From Zygnema cylindricum (Eukaryota > Streptophyta > Zygnematophyceae > Zygnematales > Zygnemataceae), in contig JBBHKE010001856.1 in the NCBI GenBank assembly GCA_037447655.1, positions 383,384 through 447,383 of the forward strand: a stretch of DNA of 64,000 nucleotides, read 5' to 3'. Positions within the stretch are counted from its first letter, which is position 1, and each line of letters begins with the position of its first letter. Positions 53,901 to 64,000 of this stretch are shown piece after piece. Under the pieces are notes generated by a model that was not told the DNA's origin, ran no database searches, and saw nothing but the letters and a program-made list of their open reading frames with translations. Position numbers and translations under genes: made by a program.

Positions 53901-56900
53901 GTGACCTGACATGGTTTTTATTGGATGGTTTTTTTTTTGTTTATGCATCGTTTCTATCTGGAGACATCCAGTGCGGTTATTAGGGTTTTAAAAGGGTTTA
54001 TTGGCTAGGTTATGCATCTAAAGTCCGGAAAAATTTCTTTTCAATCATGATTTCCAAGGACAGACGGTTTTGCTGAGTGGGTTTCACTGCAAATTTCCTG
54101 AGTGGGTGTTAACACTCTGATGATATGGATTGATTTTGAAGCAGAATGTTCTTCAAATTGTCAAAGAGTGTTTATTTTTTCTTAATTGCATAGAGATTGG
54201 GCCACTTTTCATGATGTGGCAGTGGTTTGATAGTCTGAAAAAGAAAAACGTCAGAAAAGAAAGTCATTGAAAAAGTTAAAAAGCATGGAAAAGTTGTTGC
54301 TGTTGGAGGAGACTTCCTCTCTTCTGGCTACCTGGTCACAGCCATAAGGTATGGCAATGATAATTACGTCTATGAACATCTGAAAGACACCTTACATGGA
54401 CGTTTCTTTTCACCTCCTCTTTGTCCCTTTATAGACGCTTTTTAACTGGCCACGGGAAGATTTTCTTGACTCGGAGCTTCTCGTCTGACTGAGTTGAGTC
54501 TGGACTTCAATTTTCAGATGCAGAATTACTGATACTCTATGCGGTAGTTTTCATGGTATGGGGTATTTACAGGTTTTAGGAACTCAACAACTTTTGGAAC
54601 AATCGCATGCAGCTTTATTAGCGAGACTGGGAGGAACATCTGAAGTACTGTTGGGAGCAACCATAAGGAACATTATGAAGGAAGTGGCAGTACATATTGG
54701 CAATTTGGCTGGGTCGCGAATTATGGATGTAGAAAAAAATTGCGCAGAGACTAAGGAACAAATGTTGCGGATGATGCAGCAAAAGCAAGACATATGTGAA
54801 GAACAGGTAAGTCCAATTGTGCAGAACTGCAGAACAGGTAAGTCCAACTGGACAGAACTGAAGAACAGGTACGTCCAATCGTACAGTTCTGCTAGAATTG
54901 TTAGCAAGACACATGTAAACAGCAGGTAAGTCCAGCTGTACAGTTTTACTAGACTTGTGGCTCTGGGTAGCTTGGCTGCTGTGAATTTCTTAAACCTACA
55001 GAGGGGACAAGTTTTCTATATTGAGGAAAACTGGAAGGACGTTTTTTTTTTTTTCTGAGGCGAAATTTTGAATACCAGTCATATTGTGACTTGTGAAGGC
55101 AATATCTGGACCAATACCTTCAATTATCAAACTAACCAATAAAGGTAATCTGTTGCTGGCACTTTGGTACAGATCTGAAGCTGGAAATTTGGGTGAATGT
55201 CTGGCCATAAGGACATCTTTAATAAGCAGTGCTTTCTAAGGATTTCATACTGTAAAAGTGGCTGATAAATGCCAAAAAAAAAAAAAATCCTATGTAATTT
55301 CTTTTTGCGGAGTTTTTTTTTGCAGGTAAAGCAGGCACAAAAACAGGCAGCTATGGAAAAAGATCGTAGCGATGAGTTGGCGAAAGAACTTGCAGTCGCA
55401 AATCAGACCCATAAAAGCTTAGAGATGAAGCTGATAAATCAGGAACTTCAATTTAAACAACGATGGGAAGAACTCATGGAAATACAACGAATCGCCAGAC
55501 AAGAGAATCTTGAAGGACAACATGTTTTATTGGAGATGATCAAGTCTGTGAGCTTCTTGAACTCGGAAGCGGTACAAGATAAGCACGAAAGGGTGAACGA
55601 TATCAAGAAAGGGATGGAAAATGAAAATGCTCAAGATATGTATGGAAGCGTGAAATTCAACGAGAGAGATGTGGAAATTGAAAATGCTGTTGAAGGAAGA
55701 GAGCCAGAAAAGGGGACCGGACCGGAAAAAACAAAAGACAAAATTATGGACCCTTCTGCTTTAAGTATCACCACCACAAAAGTTTCACGAAAAGAAGACG
55801 AAGGCAAGCCTTTGGAAGGAGAGATATGTGAGGAAAATAGTAATAGGGGAGGTGAGAGAGGAGGGAAGCTTCAGTTTAGATCTTTTACAGGATTGTTGGT
55901 AGAGGCAGAAAACTGTGAGGTTTGTACACCTCCAGAGAAGGATGATGGGGAATTTGGGGAACAAATTCATTACCCAAAATCAAAAGAATATGACATTTGC
56001 AATTGTGGGGCCTGTCCTAAATGTACTGTTTCAAACAACAAAGGTTTTTTTCGTGGTGGAAAAAGGAAATCCACGGGAATTGAGGAGAGGGAAGGCCATG
56101 AAGTTATTAGAAAAGTTAAGAAGCTGTCAAGGGAGGGTAAGAAGGAGAGCGAGGAGGGGGAGGAACATGTTTTAGGTGCGAAAGGGAATGGAGAGTTTCC
56201 TTTTGATGTTTTATCCAGAGGAACTGCTGAAGGCAATAATATGTTTTCTTACGAGGAGCCTCAACAAAGTACAGAGGAAATGCAGGAAAAGATAGAAAGA
56301 GCTAGTCCTAAAGGGGATTTTCTCTCTAAGGAACAGGGAACCACTGCAATAATTGTGGGTTCTGATATTGGTAATGCTAATCTGGTAGAGAATCATGAAA
56401 AAAATGAAAAAATTGTGACAGAATTTGAGCACGACCTGAATGTTCCGAGAGGGAGGGAAAGGAGGAGAGAAAAAAAGAGGGAGGATGGAGAGTGGGAGAG
56501 AGAGGTAGAGGAGAAAGGGAGAGAGGGCGATAGAGAAGGAGAGGGAGATGGAGAGAGAAAGAGTGAAAATGTTCAAGAAGTGCAGTCAAATAATTCAAGG
56601 TTAAAGGATATATTGGACAATAAAAATGTACCACAAAAGGAATCCTTACAGCATGAAACATGTGAGGTAACTGATTTGGAGGAGTCAAGAGACAAACGGA
56701 AAAGAATCAATGACAGTGAAAAAGTACCACAGATGGAGTCTTTACAGCATGGAGCGAGTAAGAAATTTGATCCCGAGGAGTTAAGAAATGAACAGAAAGG
56801 TGAGGAAAAACAGGGGACTGTTCAAGAGGAAGGAGGAAAAGTCAAGCTGGGAAGGCCTCCTGTGGAGAGTGATGACGATTTTGAGGATACTCCAAGTCAG

Positions 56901-57608
56901 GAAGGGAGAAGAGAGAGAGATAATATGGGTGAAAATGCATCCAAGAATACAGAGAGAAAGGCAGGCAAAATAGAAAAAACTGTTCGAGCAAAGGAACGAA
57001 CCAAGACATTAACGGAAATTATTTCTCAGGGGAATGGAGTTATGGAGGAGAGGGAACAGGGTTCTTATAAGGTGGGTAGTAGAGGAAAAAAGGGGACAAA
57101 ACTATTCACAAAACCAAACGAAGTAAGTGGAATTGGAGGTAGCGTTAATGTTGTCACTGTTATGAGAGGAAATTCGAGGACGGGAGTCATGGAAGATGCA
57201 AGTCCGGTTAAAGAAATGGGTGTTTTTCTTTTGCGGTGTGAAAATGAAAGTACCACGAGAGCCAAGATGGTGAAACAAAACACACAGCTCCCGGAAACAC
57301 CGAAAACTGGCATGTCTTTCGAAGAGAAGAAGGAAGACCGGAAAGTTGAGGGTGAGAGCTTTGTAGTTTCTGAAGAAGAAGAATTTGTGGGACTTGTTCT
57401 TGCCTCCATGGCAAAACAGGGGTCAGTGGAAAAAGGTAGAAGTAGACAAATAAATATTGGAGTTAAGAAAGATATCCGAAAGGTAAAAGGCCTCGCAAGT
57501 CCCCAAGTAAAGAGGAATTGTAATTCAAAAAAGGTTGTTGAGCAAGTAAGTTGTATGTCTTCAGAGTCATCTGATAATGAAGAAGACGACAATAGGGAAG
57601 AAGAAAAG

Positions 57609-57643
<35 letters not shown>

Positions 57644-58358
57644 GGAAGAAGAAGAAAGAGAAGAAGAAAAGGGAGAAGAACAATACCAGGAAACACAGGT
57701 ATCGGTCAGGAAACGCAGTCGGGAAGGGAATTATGATTATGAGAAGAACAAAGGGAAGGTTGAAAAGATGGTCACAAGAGGGAGAACTCGGGGTAGGTCA
57801 CCCTATCGCATGGTGGAAGCAAGTCAAGGCCGTCGGAAAGGAAGGCAGGTAGGATCTCATGATTACTTTCTTCTCTTTTGTTTTTTTGTTTGTCTTTTTG
57901 TATTTTGGACTGGCATACCATGCGGAACCAAATGTATTGACTTTTCGGGTGCATGCATTTCTGAAGCAAGAAGATAAATGTGTCTTTACTTGGTGTATGC
58001 ATATATATTTATATATTTATAAATATATATTGGAGTCCAACTTGTGTTGCTGTCGTTTTTCACAGTTTCTCATTTATATGCAAAGAAACGTCGGTAGTTG
58101 CTGCTTTATTTTGGCCTGAAATTGTCGTTTACCCGAAATGATTTCTAGCTTTTGCTTCCGCTTCTGTACTTCCGATATGATGGAGTTGAGATTTATGATG
58201 AGGCTCTGGACAGGCGCCGTTTTGGGTTCATTGTTAGGGTGAAAAAACCTAAAAAACTCAATAAGGGTGTTGGGAGTTTCTTTCTTGACGGGGCTCTGAA
58301 GAAGGTGCAGATGGCGGAAATAGCGTTGAGGAAGTGGGGACACGACTATGTGGTTTGA
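53559..58358 (+). CDS. Host gene: four-exon coiled-coil, Glu/Lys-rich protein of unknown function
   Basis: I do not recognise the family. Exons 53559–53900, 54573–54806, 55326–57848 and 58149–58358 join in phase 0 throughout and give about 1,102 residues. All introns are GT–AG. The order is a Ser/Pro-rich start (114 residues), a helical exon 2, a coiled coil at the start of exon 3, a Cys-rich patch (CEVC…CNCGACPKC), long charged stretches, a run of about 20 Glu, a basic GRTRGRSPYR segment, and a compact C-terminus with FRYDGVEIYDEALD and FIVRVKKPKK. Lys-Arg clusters suggest a nuclear location, which is an inference. It has no retroelement motif and only a few repeats of its own, unlike everything around it. 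The initiator ATG and any upstream exons are unproven. Confidence 0.75.
54573..54806 (+). CDS. Host gene exon 2
   Basis: 78 codons from acceptor TTTACAG to donor GAACAG/GTAAGT. It encodes LGTQQLLEQSHAALLARLGG and then heptad-like KEQMLRMMQQKQDICEEQ, which leads into the coiled coil of exon 3. A branch-point-like TACTGATAC lies 40 nt upstream of the acceptor. Confidence 0.75.
54796..54940 (+). repeat. Repeated 5' splice-site motif, four copies
   Basis: CAGGTAAGTCC or CAGGTACGTCC recurs with its GT at 54807, 54838, 54869 and 54926. The first three lie in 31-bp units that also contain CAGAACTG. The first is the exon 2 donor that keeps frame with exon 3. Confidence 0.85.
55326..57848 (+). CDS. 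Host gene exon 3 (841 codons)
   Basis: The acceptor is TTTTTTTTTGCAG and the donor GGCAG/GTAGGA. It opens with VKQAQKQAAMEKDRSDELAK and a ~75-residue coiled coil. Then come the Cys patch (about 55912–56030), many Glu/Lys/Arg blocks, a 36-residue imperfect repeat around VPQKESLQH and VPQMESLQH (56628–56800), SDDDFEDTP, and the poly-Glu run at 57583–57690. The frame is open for 841 codons without a stop, which chance would not give in such DNA. The open frame upstream of 55326 is intron. Confidence 0.85.
58149..58358 (+). CDS. Host gene exon 4
   Basis: 69 codons plus TGA after acceptor GATTTCTAG. It encodes LLLPLLYFRYDGVEIYDEAL, then a basic FIVRVKKPKKLNK segment, then GALKKVQMAEIALRKWGHDY. 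The composition is balanced and looks folded, unlike exon 3. The acceptor keeps phase 0. Confidence 0.72.
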   Translation, partial: LLLPLLYFRYDGVEIYDEALDRRRFGFIVRVKKPKKLNKGVGSFFLDGALKKVQMAEIALRKWGHDYVV

Positions 58359-59940
58359 CTCATTCAATTTGTGGAAAGATTCCATTCTCGGAAGTCAACG
58401 GATTGTGGATGTTTGAATGAGTGATTTTGAATCTAGTTTCCGTCTCCATTTCCGATACTTGAGAGGAAGAGACTGTCTTGTAGAATCACATATACCAATT
58501 TTGGTGAAGATAGTGCGATTGGAGGTTGCGGTTCGATTTTGTGGTGCCCAACATAACATTTAGAGAGAGAGGAGAGACGAACCAGAGGTGGTTGGTTGTA
58601 ACGAAATCCATTGTGTGATATTGGATTTTTTGAGCATAGAAAGGTCAATATGTAGATATACATCTTGTAGTAATGCTATTCTCATGTGTCATAATTGGCG
58701 ATTTTGGTACTTGGTAGCCTTTACTTGAAGTAAAACCAGGATTTACGGCTCTTTGTTGTTGTTAACTTGCATTTTAATTGTCTAGTTTGACATCGACAGA
58801 TTCGTTTAAGCACATAGCCAGATTCTTCTAGGAAATTATGGACAGAAAAATTGTAATGGATTTAATCAAATCATTCCACTGATTTTTGGTGGCTTTTGAC
58901 TATGAGGCAACACTGGGATGATGCGTGGGGGGATTTTACGGTCTTCTTTTTCCAGGACTTATTTTGTAGGGTCTTTTTTTTTTTGAAGTCTTTTTTTTTT
59001 ATAGTTTTTTTTTTGGAGTCTCTTTTCTAGGGTCTTTTTTTCAGGTATTCTCTTTATAGGGTTTTCATTTCTCATATAAGGAAACTTCAAAAAAAATATC
59101 AAAAAAATGAGTTGGAGCCAAGCCATTTCGCAGATTTGAGGAAATTGCAAGTTTTAATGTTTGCGTGATGAAGGCATCCTCTATATGGAGCAAAAAAACC
59201 CTTTTGTTTGCTTTAAAACCTACCTTCATTCAAAATGAAAGTCGTTTTGATGAAATATATATTTTAATTTGTGATAGTCTGGAATCAATCACATTTTTAG
59301 AAAAAAGACACCCCACGAATTCCCTGCGAAGAAAGTTACAAAACTCTCGTGGAAAGGTGTTTCCCTTCAATAACGAATACACCTACATTGAAATGAATTG
59401 TTTGCCCTTGCATTTGAATTGCAATTGTCTTTTACAAAAACATCCTTAATCCAAAATAATGGGAGAAAAGTTTAGTCAACCCTTTCGAATTAAGATAACT
59501 TGCAGGATAAATTAAAAAGCACGATGGTAAACCATCTGAGTCTGGGGGTACAAAAGGGGTGGCATGACCAACACTGAAAAACAACAATAAGAATTGGCCT
59601 CTAAAATCGCAACTTTTTCAAAGATGGACACAAACAGAGGAAAAAAATAAATGGGAAAGAAGGAGAAATGTGGTATTGGTTACTACAAAAGAAAAGGAAT
59701 AAATCAAGGTAAACCGGAGAAACAAAAGCGTGTAAGAACAAACAGAAAAAAGCCTTTCTTTTCACTTTAAATCTGCCTTCTCCCTCTCCTTTATTTCTAC
59801 CCTCTCCCTCTCCCTTGAGTATTAAGACCGAAAGGATTATTATGAACCTATCAACTCTTTGTTTTGTAGTACCTCATAGTGATTATATTTTTCAGAGCCA
59901 CTGGAGCCCTTTCTACTAAGTAAGAACTGTGGCATTTTTA
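58359..59940. other. 3' flank of the host gene, AT-rich
   Basis: This should contain the 3' untranslated region. No clear AATAAA signal was assigned. A degenerate T-rich repeat with GGGTCTTTTTTT and GAGTCTTTT words lies at 58966–59065. Small frames (59165–59449) are not convincing. Confidence 0.5.
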
Positions 59941-60290
59941 AGAAGCGGTAGAGGAAGAGGGAGAGAAAGAGAAAGAGGGAGTAGGAGAGGAGCGGGAGAT
60001 AAAGAACGACAGGAAGAGGGAAGGGAGAGGAAGAGGGAGACGAAGAGTAAGAAGGAGATGAGGGAGGAGGAGAGGCAGAGGAAGAGGGAGAGGGAGATGA
60101 GGGAGGGGGAGAGGGAGAGGGAAAAGGAAAGGGAGAGGGAGAGCTAAGGAGAGAGAGGGTGAAAAAAGAGTGGGGAGGTGCGAGAGAGGAAATGGGAGAG
60201 GTGAGACAGAGGGAGAGGAGGGGGATAGGAGGGGGATAGGGAGAGGGAGAAAGAGAGAGGGGGAGGGAGCGGAGGTAGAGGGAGATGGTT
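59941..60290. repeat. GA-rich purine tract (~350 bp)
   Basis: An imperfect GGGAGA/GGAAGA tract on the plus strand. Frames across it encode Arg/Glu/Gly strings, a composition artefact. Confidence 0.9.
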
Positions 60291-60390
60291 TAATTCCTGC
60301 ACAATTCAATGTTACTTGCGATAAAGTCTAGGAACAATTAATAGCAATTCAAGAATATGTCTACTTGTTGTTTGTTGAACCCATCCACTA

Positions 60391-61712
60391 CACTCCCTCT
60401 CCCTCTCCCTCTCCCTCTCCCTCTCCAATTACCATTTTCAGTTTCCCTTTCTTTCCCTCCCTCCCTCTCTCCCCTTGTCATGGTCTCCCTATCCAGCTTC
60501 CTCTCTATATCCTTCATCCTCACCATCTCCTCTTTCTCTTTTCCTCACTATCAACTCGCCTCTGCACCATTCCCTCCCTCACCTTGTCCCTCTCCCTCTC
60601 TAACCACCTTCACATCTGCATATTCCTCTCCCTCTTCCTCCCTTCCCCCTTTCTCTTTGTCAAAAACCCCTCCGTCCTTCTATCCCCCTTCCTCTTCTTT
60701 TCCATCTCCCTCTCCCCATCTCATTATTCCCCTCTCATTCCCTCACTATCCTTCTCCGTTCCCCCTACATTCACCCTCACTCTCTTTGTCCGTTACCCTC
60801 TCCCTCTCTCTCTCTCTTCCTCTCCTGCAATCTTTCCATATACCTTTATCCCTCTGTTATTTCCTCACTCTTCTCACCCTCCTCTCTATCTCCCTTTGCC
60901 TCTCTCCCACCCTCTCCTTCACTCTCACTATCCATGTCCCCTTCTCCCTTTCCATCTCTTTCTCCCTCTACCAATCACTTGATTGCCCTTACTCTCCCTA
61001 ACTGTCTCTCTTCTTAACTACCTCGCCCTCTCCCTCACCCTCTCCATCTCCCTCTCCATCTCTCCCCCCCTCCCATTCCCCCTTTCCACCTCACTTTTTC
61101 TTTTCGCTCCTTCTCTCCCTCTCTTCGTCTCTCATCCTCTCCCGCTCCACCTCCATCTCCCTCTTCCATTTGACCTCGCTTCTCCCCTCCCTCTCCTACT
61201 CTCTCTCCCTCTCCCTCTCCTCCCTTTTCCTCTCCCCCTCTTACTCCTTTCCTCTCAATTTCTCTAACTCTCTCCTTCTACCTCTTCATCTTCCTCGCCC
61301 CCCTCTCACTCTCCCGCTATATCTCCCTCTCACTTTCCCTATCTCCCTCTCCTCCTCTTTAGCTGTTGCTCCCCCTCTTTACCCCTATAACCTTCCCTCT
61401 CTCATCCTTCTCCGTTTTCTTCTCCCTTTCTCTTTCCTGCTCCCTCTCCTCTCCTTCTTGTTTCTTTCTTCTCTCTATCCAACTTTCTCCGTCTTCGTTT
61501 CCTTTTCTCTCTTTCCCTCACTTTTCACCGCCCTCTCTTTTCTTATAGCACTATCTATCACTCTCTTACTCTCTCTCTCTCCCTTCCCCCTCTCCATCTC
61601 ACTCTTTTTCTCATATCTTTCTTCTTCTCCCTTTCCCTCCCCCTCTAAGTCTTTTTAATCCTCTTCTTCTACCTCTCCCTCCATCTCGCTCTGCCTATCC
61701 CTCTACATACCC
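60391..61712. repeat. CT-rich pyrimidine tract (~1.3 kb)
   Basis: It starts with perfect CCCTCT units at 60391–60424 and continues as imperfect CCCTCT, TCTCCC and CTTTCC for 1.3 kb. Open frames of up to 214 residues are Leu/Pro/Ser/Phe strings produced by the bias, so they are not listed as genes. Confidence 0.92.
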
Positions 61713-62238
61713 GTCTCCGTGAAAGATAACAAACCAAACAAAATATACACACAACAATGTTCCTCCAAAATTCAATATGTTAAACACAATGCAAGTACAA
61801 CTCCTTTTCTTTCTCCTTTTTACTTTTGACCTTTCTACGCCTCCTTAATAAGCTACGCCTCCAAAAGATAAATAAACCACTAAGATTTAACAAATATATA
61901 TATGTACACGACTAGAAACGCGTAAAAGTCAACATGGTGAAATAAGCGACCGACAAGTGCGAACCGACTTGAACTACACGTTACAACTAGAAAAGTCAAC
62001 TACGAACTGACTTGAACCACACGGTACGGCTAGAACTTACGTGAACCGAAACGACCAAACAATTTCCACGTCACTTCTATGGTACTACTCAAACTTACGT
62101 GAAACGAAACGAAACGAACAATCAATTTCCACGTCACTTCAAATATCTAGCGACGAAACTACTTCGTCGCTGGTCGTCGAACCTTTAGCTACGAGAATGT
62201 CTCGTCGCTAAATGAGTTCTCAGTACTAAATCTTAACA
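61713..62238 (-). repeat. Element D 3' LTR, left limit uncertain
   Basis: On the plus strand the LTR ends at CTTAACA (62238) next to the complement of a purine tract (TTCCCTATTTTA). The left limit is not fixed; a TG start near 61720–61880 is likely. Inside, two copies of an ACGTGAAxCGAAACGA…AATTTCCACGTCACTTC block lie in tandem (62038–62141), and CGACGAAAC/GTTTCGTCG words form an inverted pair at about 62150–62175. Confidence 0.6.
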
Positions 62239-62272
62239 TTCCCTATTTTAATGAGACACTCAAAGCCCCCTC

Positions 62273-62857
62273 TTACTCCATGCCTACTAATTTCTTTCCC
62301 ATTTCAAATACTTCTTTTAATGCAGCTTTGGTTAACATAACAGCAGCTTGTTCTTCTGTAGGTACAAACGCAAATTCAACTTTTTTTTTTCGAAACCAAA
62401 TCTCGAACAAAATGCGACTAAATTTTAATGTGTTGTGATTTTGCAAAATAGGATTTTTACTAAGTGTAATAGAGGACATGTTATCACATAAAATTTGCAT
62501 GCATTTTTTTTTCAATCCAACCTCAGATTGAAATTCTTTAATCCACACAACATTTTTCGCAGCATGACATGTGGCCATATACTCCGCCTCCGTAGATGAA
62601 AGTGCCACAGTAGGTTGCAAAGAGGAATTCCACGAGATGGCTCTTCCTGCAAGTATAAACACATATCCTTACGTAGACCTTCCTACATCATGGTCCCCTT
62701 CATAGTCGGCATCACAATATCCATAACAACTCAAGCTCTCATCTTTCTTATAAACAATTCCAATACTAAGTGATCCCGCCAAGTACCAAAATATTCTCTT
62801 CACCACCTCCCGAAGTACTTTTTTCGGATTGCCACAATATTGACGAACCACACTCAC
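62273..62857 (-). pseudogene. Element D RNase H
   Basis: Minus-strand frames have CYGYCDADYEGDHDVGRST (62857–62669), which holds the first catalytic Asp, then GRAISWNSSLQPTVALSSTEAEYMATCHAAKNVVWIKEF and LCDNMSSITLSKNP (62662–62273). A stop between the two parts breaks the gene at about 62663. The end is FVPTEEQAAVMLTKAALKE, typical of the copia tail. Confidence 0.85.
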
Positions 62858-62999
62858 TGCGACACTAATGTCAATACATCAAGCTACCGACGGCCTCCCT
62901 ATACGGAACATCAACCTCGCCACTTTTAACAAAGTTAGAATGTTTGTCAGGAGGAACAAGGGGAGCTAGAAGTGGCTTACAATCTAAGAATCAAAATCT

Positions 63000-63720
63000 T
63001 TCCAGTACCTCTTTTGCATATTGTTCTTAGCTTAGCTTAATTTCTCCATTCCTCTTCCTGTGAATCTGAATTCCCACAATGTATTGTGCATCTTCTAAGT
63101 TTGTAATTCAAAAATGCTTCCGAAATTTGATCTTCAATTCTCCAAGTAAATCTAAGTTGTGAGAGATGGAAATAAAATCATCTACGTATATATTGAAAAT
63201 TACCATGTCCCAACATTCTCCCCGAATATACACTCCACAATCTGTAGTAAGCCTCCTAAATCCTAAAATTAATAAAACCTTGTGAAGTTTATGGTTCCAC
63301 GTTCTTGGTGCTTGCTTGAAACTATACGAAGCCTTCCACAACCTCCATACTTTACCATTCTTTCCAGGAACTCTTTTTGGAATTTTCATATACACCTCCT
63401 CCTCTAATTCTCCATTTAAGAAAATTGTCTCTACATCCATCTGTAAGATATGCATTATTTCCGCTGCCGCTATTGGAATAATTGCTCGCAAAGAATCGAA
63501 CTTAACCACAGGAGCAATTTTTTTTGAATCGTCAATGCCCTCTTTCTGCTGAAAGCCTTTACATACTAATTGTGCCCTATATTTAATAATTTATCCCGAG
63601 GTTCAGCATTTACATACTAATTGTGCCTTATATTTAATAATTTATCCCGAGGCTCCTGTCTTTGTTTTAAAAATCAACTTTGAGTCTATCGCCTTTTTGC
63701 GAACTGGTAAGTTTATTTTG
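63000..63720 (-). pseudogene. Element D reverse transcriptase
   Basis: The open part 63509–63108 has VKFDSLRAIIPIAAAEIMH, LQMDVETIFLNGELEEEVYM with the first catalytic Asp, FKQAPRTWNHKLHKVL and IFNIYVDDFISISHN with the YVDD active site. The upstream finger region lies at 63520–63720 in other frames, where a ~46-bp stretch (TTTACATACTAATTGTGCC…) is tandemly duplicated (63557–63650). Stops are present on both sides. Confidence 0.85.
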
Positions 63721-64000
63721 TCGAAACACCCATTCGCTTTCAAAGAATTAAAATCCTTTATAAACGTCGATTTCCACTTCTCCTCCAATCTGTTGGAGTC
63801 TCTAGCCTCTTGATATGATTGAGGATCGGTCGGACGATTTTCTGTAATTGCCTTTTATAAGAAAATGGATTCCGCCCTTATTTCCCTAAGTTCGCAGATC
63901 GCCCTCTAGTAACTAGTTTGCTTTTTATATGACTGTCCCGGTGAGAATTTCTCCGATGCATTCCCTTTTGTTGTTCTCTTGCTTCTCCGTACATCCTCTG

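Larger units (their letters stand above)
62239..64000 (-). mobile_element. Copia-like element D, 3' half, cut by the window edge
   Basis: A minus-strand element with the order RT (right) – RNase H – LTR (left). The RNase H sequence (SWNSSLQPTVALSSTEAEYM) differs from those of A, B and C, so it is a separate copia lineage. Frames are broken at several points. The integrase, protease, gag and 5' LTR would lie beyond 64000. Confidence 0.82.

Noticed and set aside
55269-55325. Exon 3 starting at ATG 55269
   Set aside because: The first 19 residues are translated poly-A and poly-T intron sequence. The acceptor TTTTTTTTTGCAG at 55325 and phase continuity with exon 2 give a better start.
57065-57592. 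Antisense 175-residue ORF
   Set aside because: It is a shadow of the Glu/Lys-rich exon 3, which leaves the opposite strand poor in stops.
60357-61658. Overlapping open frames of 94–214 residues on the plus strand
   Set aside because: They are Leu/Pro/Ser/Phe strings produced by a CT-rich tract, open in several frames at once.

Overview
The window looks like repeat-rich nuclear DNA from a plant, probably a land plant. The evidence is nested Ty1/copia retrotransposons, one spliced gene with GT–AG introns, CCCTAAAA telobox-like runs, hAT- and MITE-type DNA elements, and long stretches of AT-rich non-coding DNA. No marker fixes the species. I see no rRNA gene, true tRNA gene, CRISPR array or operon-like gene cluster.

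Layout. 1–6.3 kb holds microsatellites, short tandem repeats, a telobox cluster, a MITE (4482–4665) and one doubtful ORF. 6.36–8.95 kb holds two non-autonomous hAT-like elements in opposite orientation, each with a perfect 8-bp target duplication and each carrying a MITE with a TA duplication. 10.8–15.2 kb is copia element A: gag, a charged non-copia ORF and an RNase H remnant between two LTR copies. 16.0–41.6 kb is a nested copia complex. Element B3 (minus) is split by B4 (minus, duplication GACTT). B3 is fused at about 21648 to element C1 (plus), which is split by B1 (minus, 22277–28691, duplication GACAC) and by B2 (plus, 30466–36928, duplication ACAAG). C1 then shares a single LTR with C2, which runs to 41597. 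41.6–53.5 kb is mostly AT-rich non-coding DNA with another MITE and small tandem repeats. 53.56–58.36 kb is the only convincing host gene: four exons in phase 0 giving about 1,102 residues, Ser/Pro-rich at the start, then coiled coil, then a long Glu/Lys-rich region. 59.9–61.7 kb is a GA-rich tract followed by a 1.3-kb CT-rich tract. 62.2–64.0 kb is the 3' half of copia element D on the minus strand.

How the parts relate. The B elements (B1–B4) are one LTR superfamily. Each LTR carries, about 150–310 nt from its 5' end, a tRNA-like module with A- and B-box-like sequences antisense to the element. In B1 and B2 the gag start codon appears to lie inside the LTR. Both C elements lack the integrase core, so they look like non-autonomous deletion derivatives. 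Where broken codons can be compared between copies, the breaks are mostly C-to-T or G-to-A changes, as expected for silenced, methylated DNA. None of the retroelements looks capable of autonomous movement.
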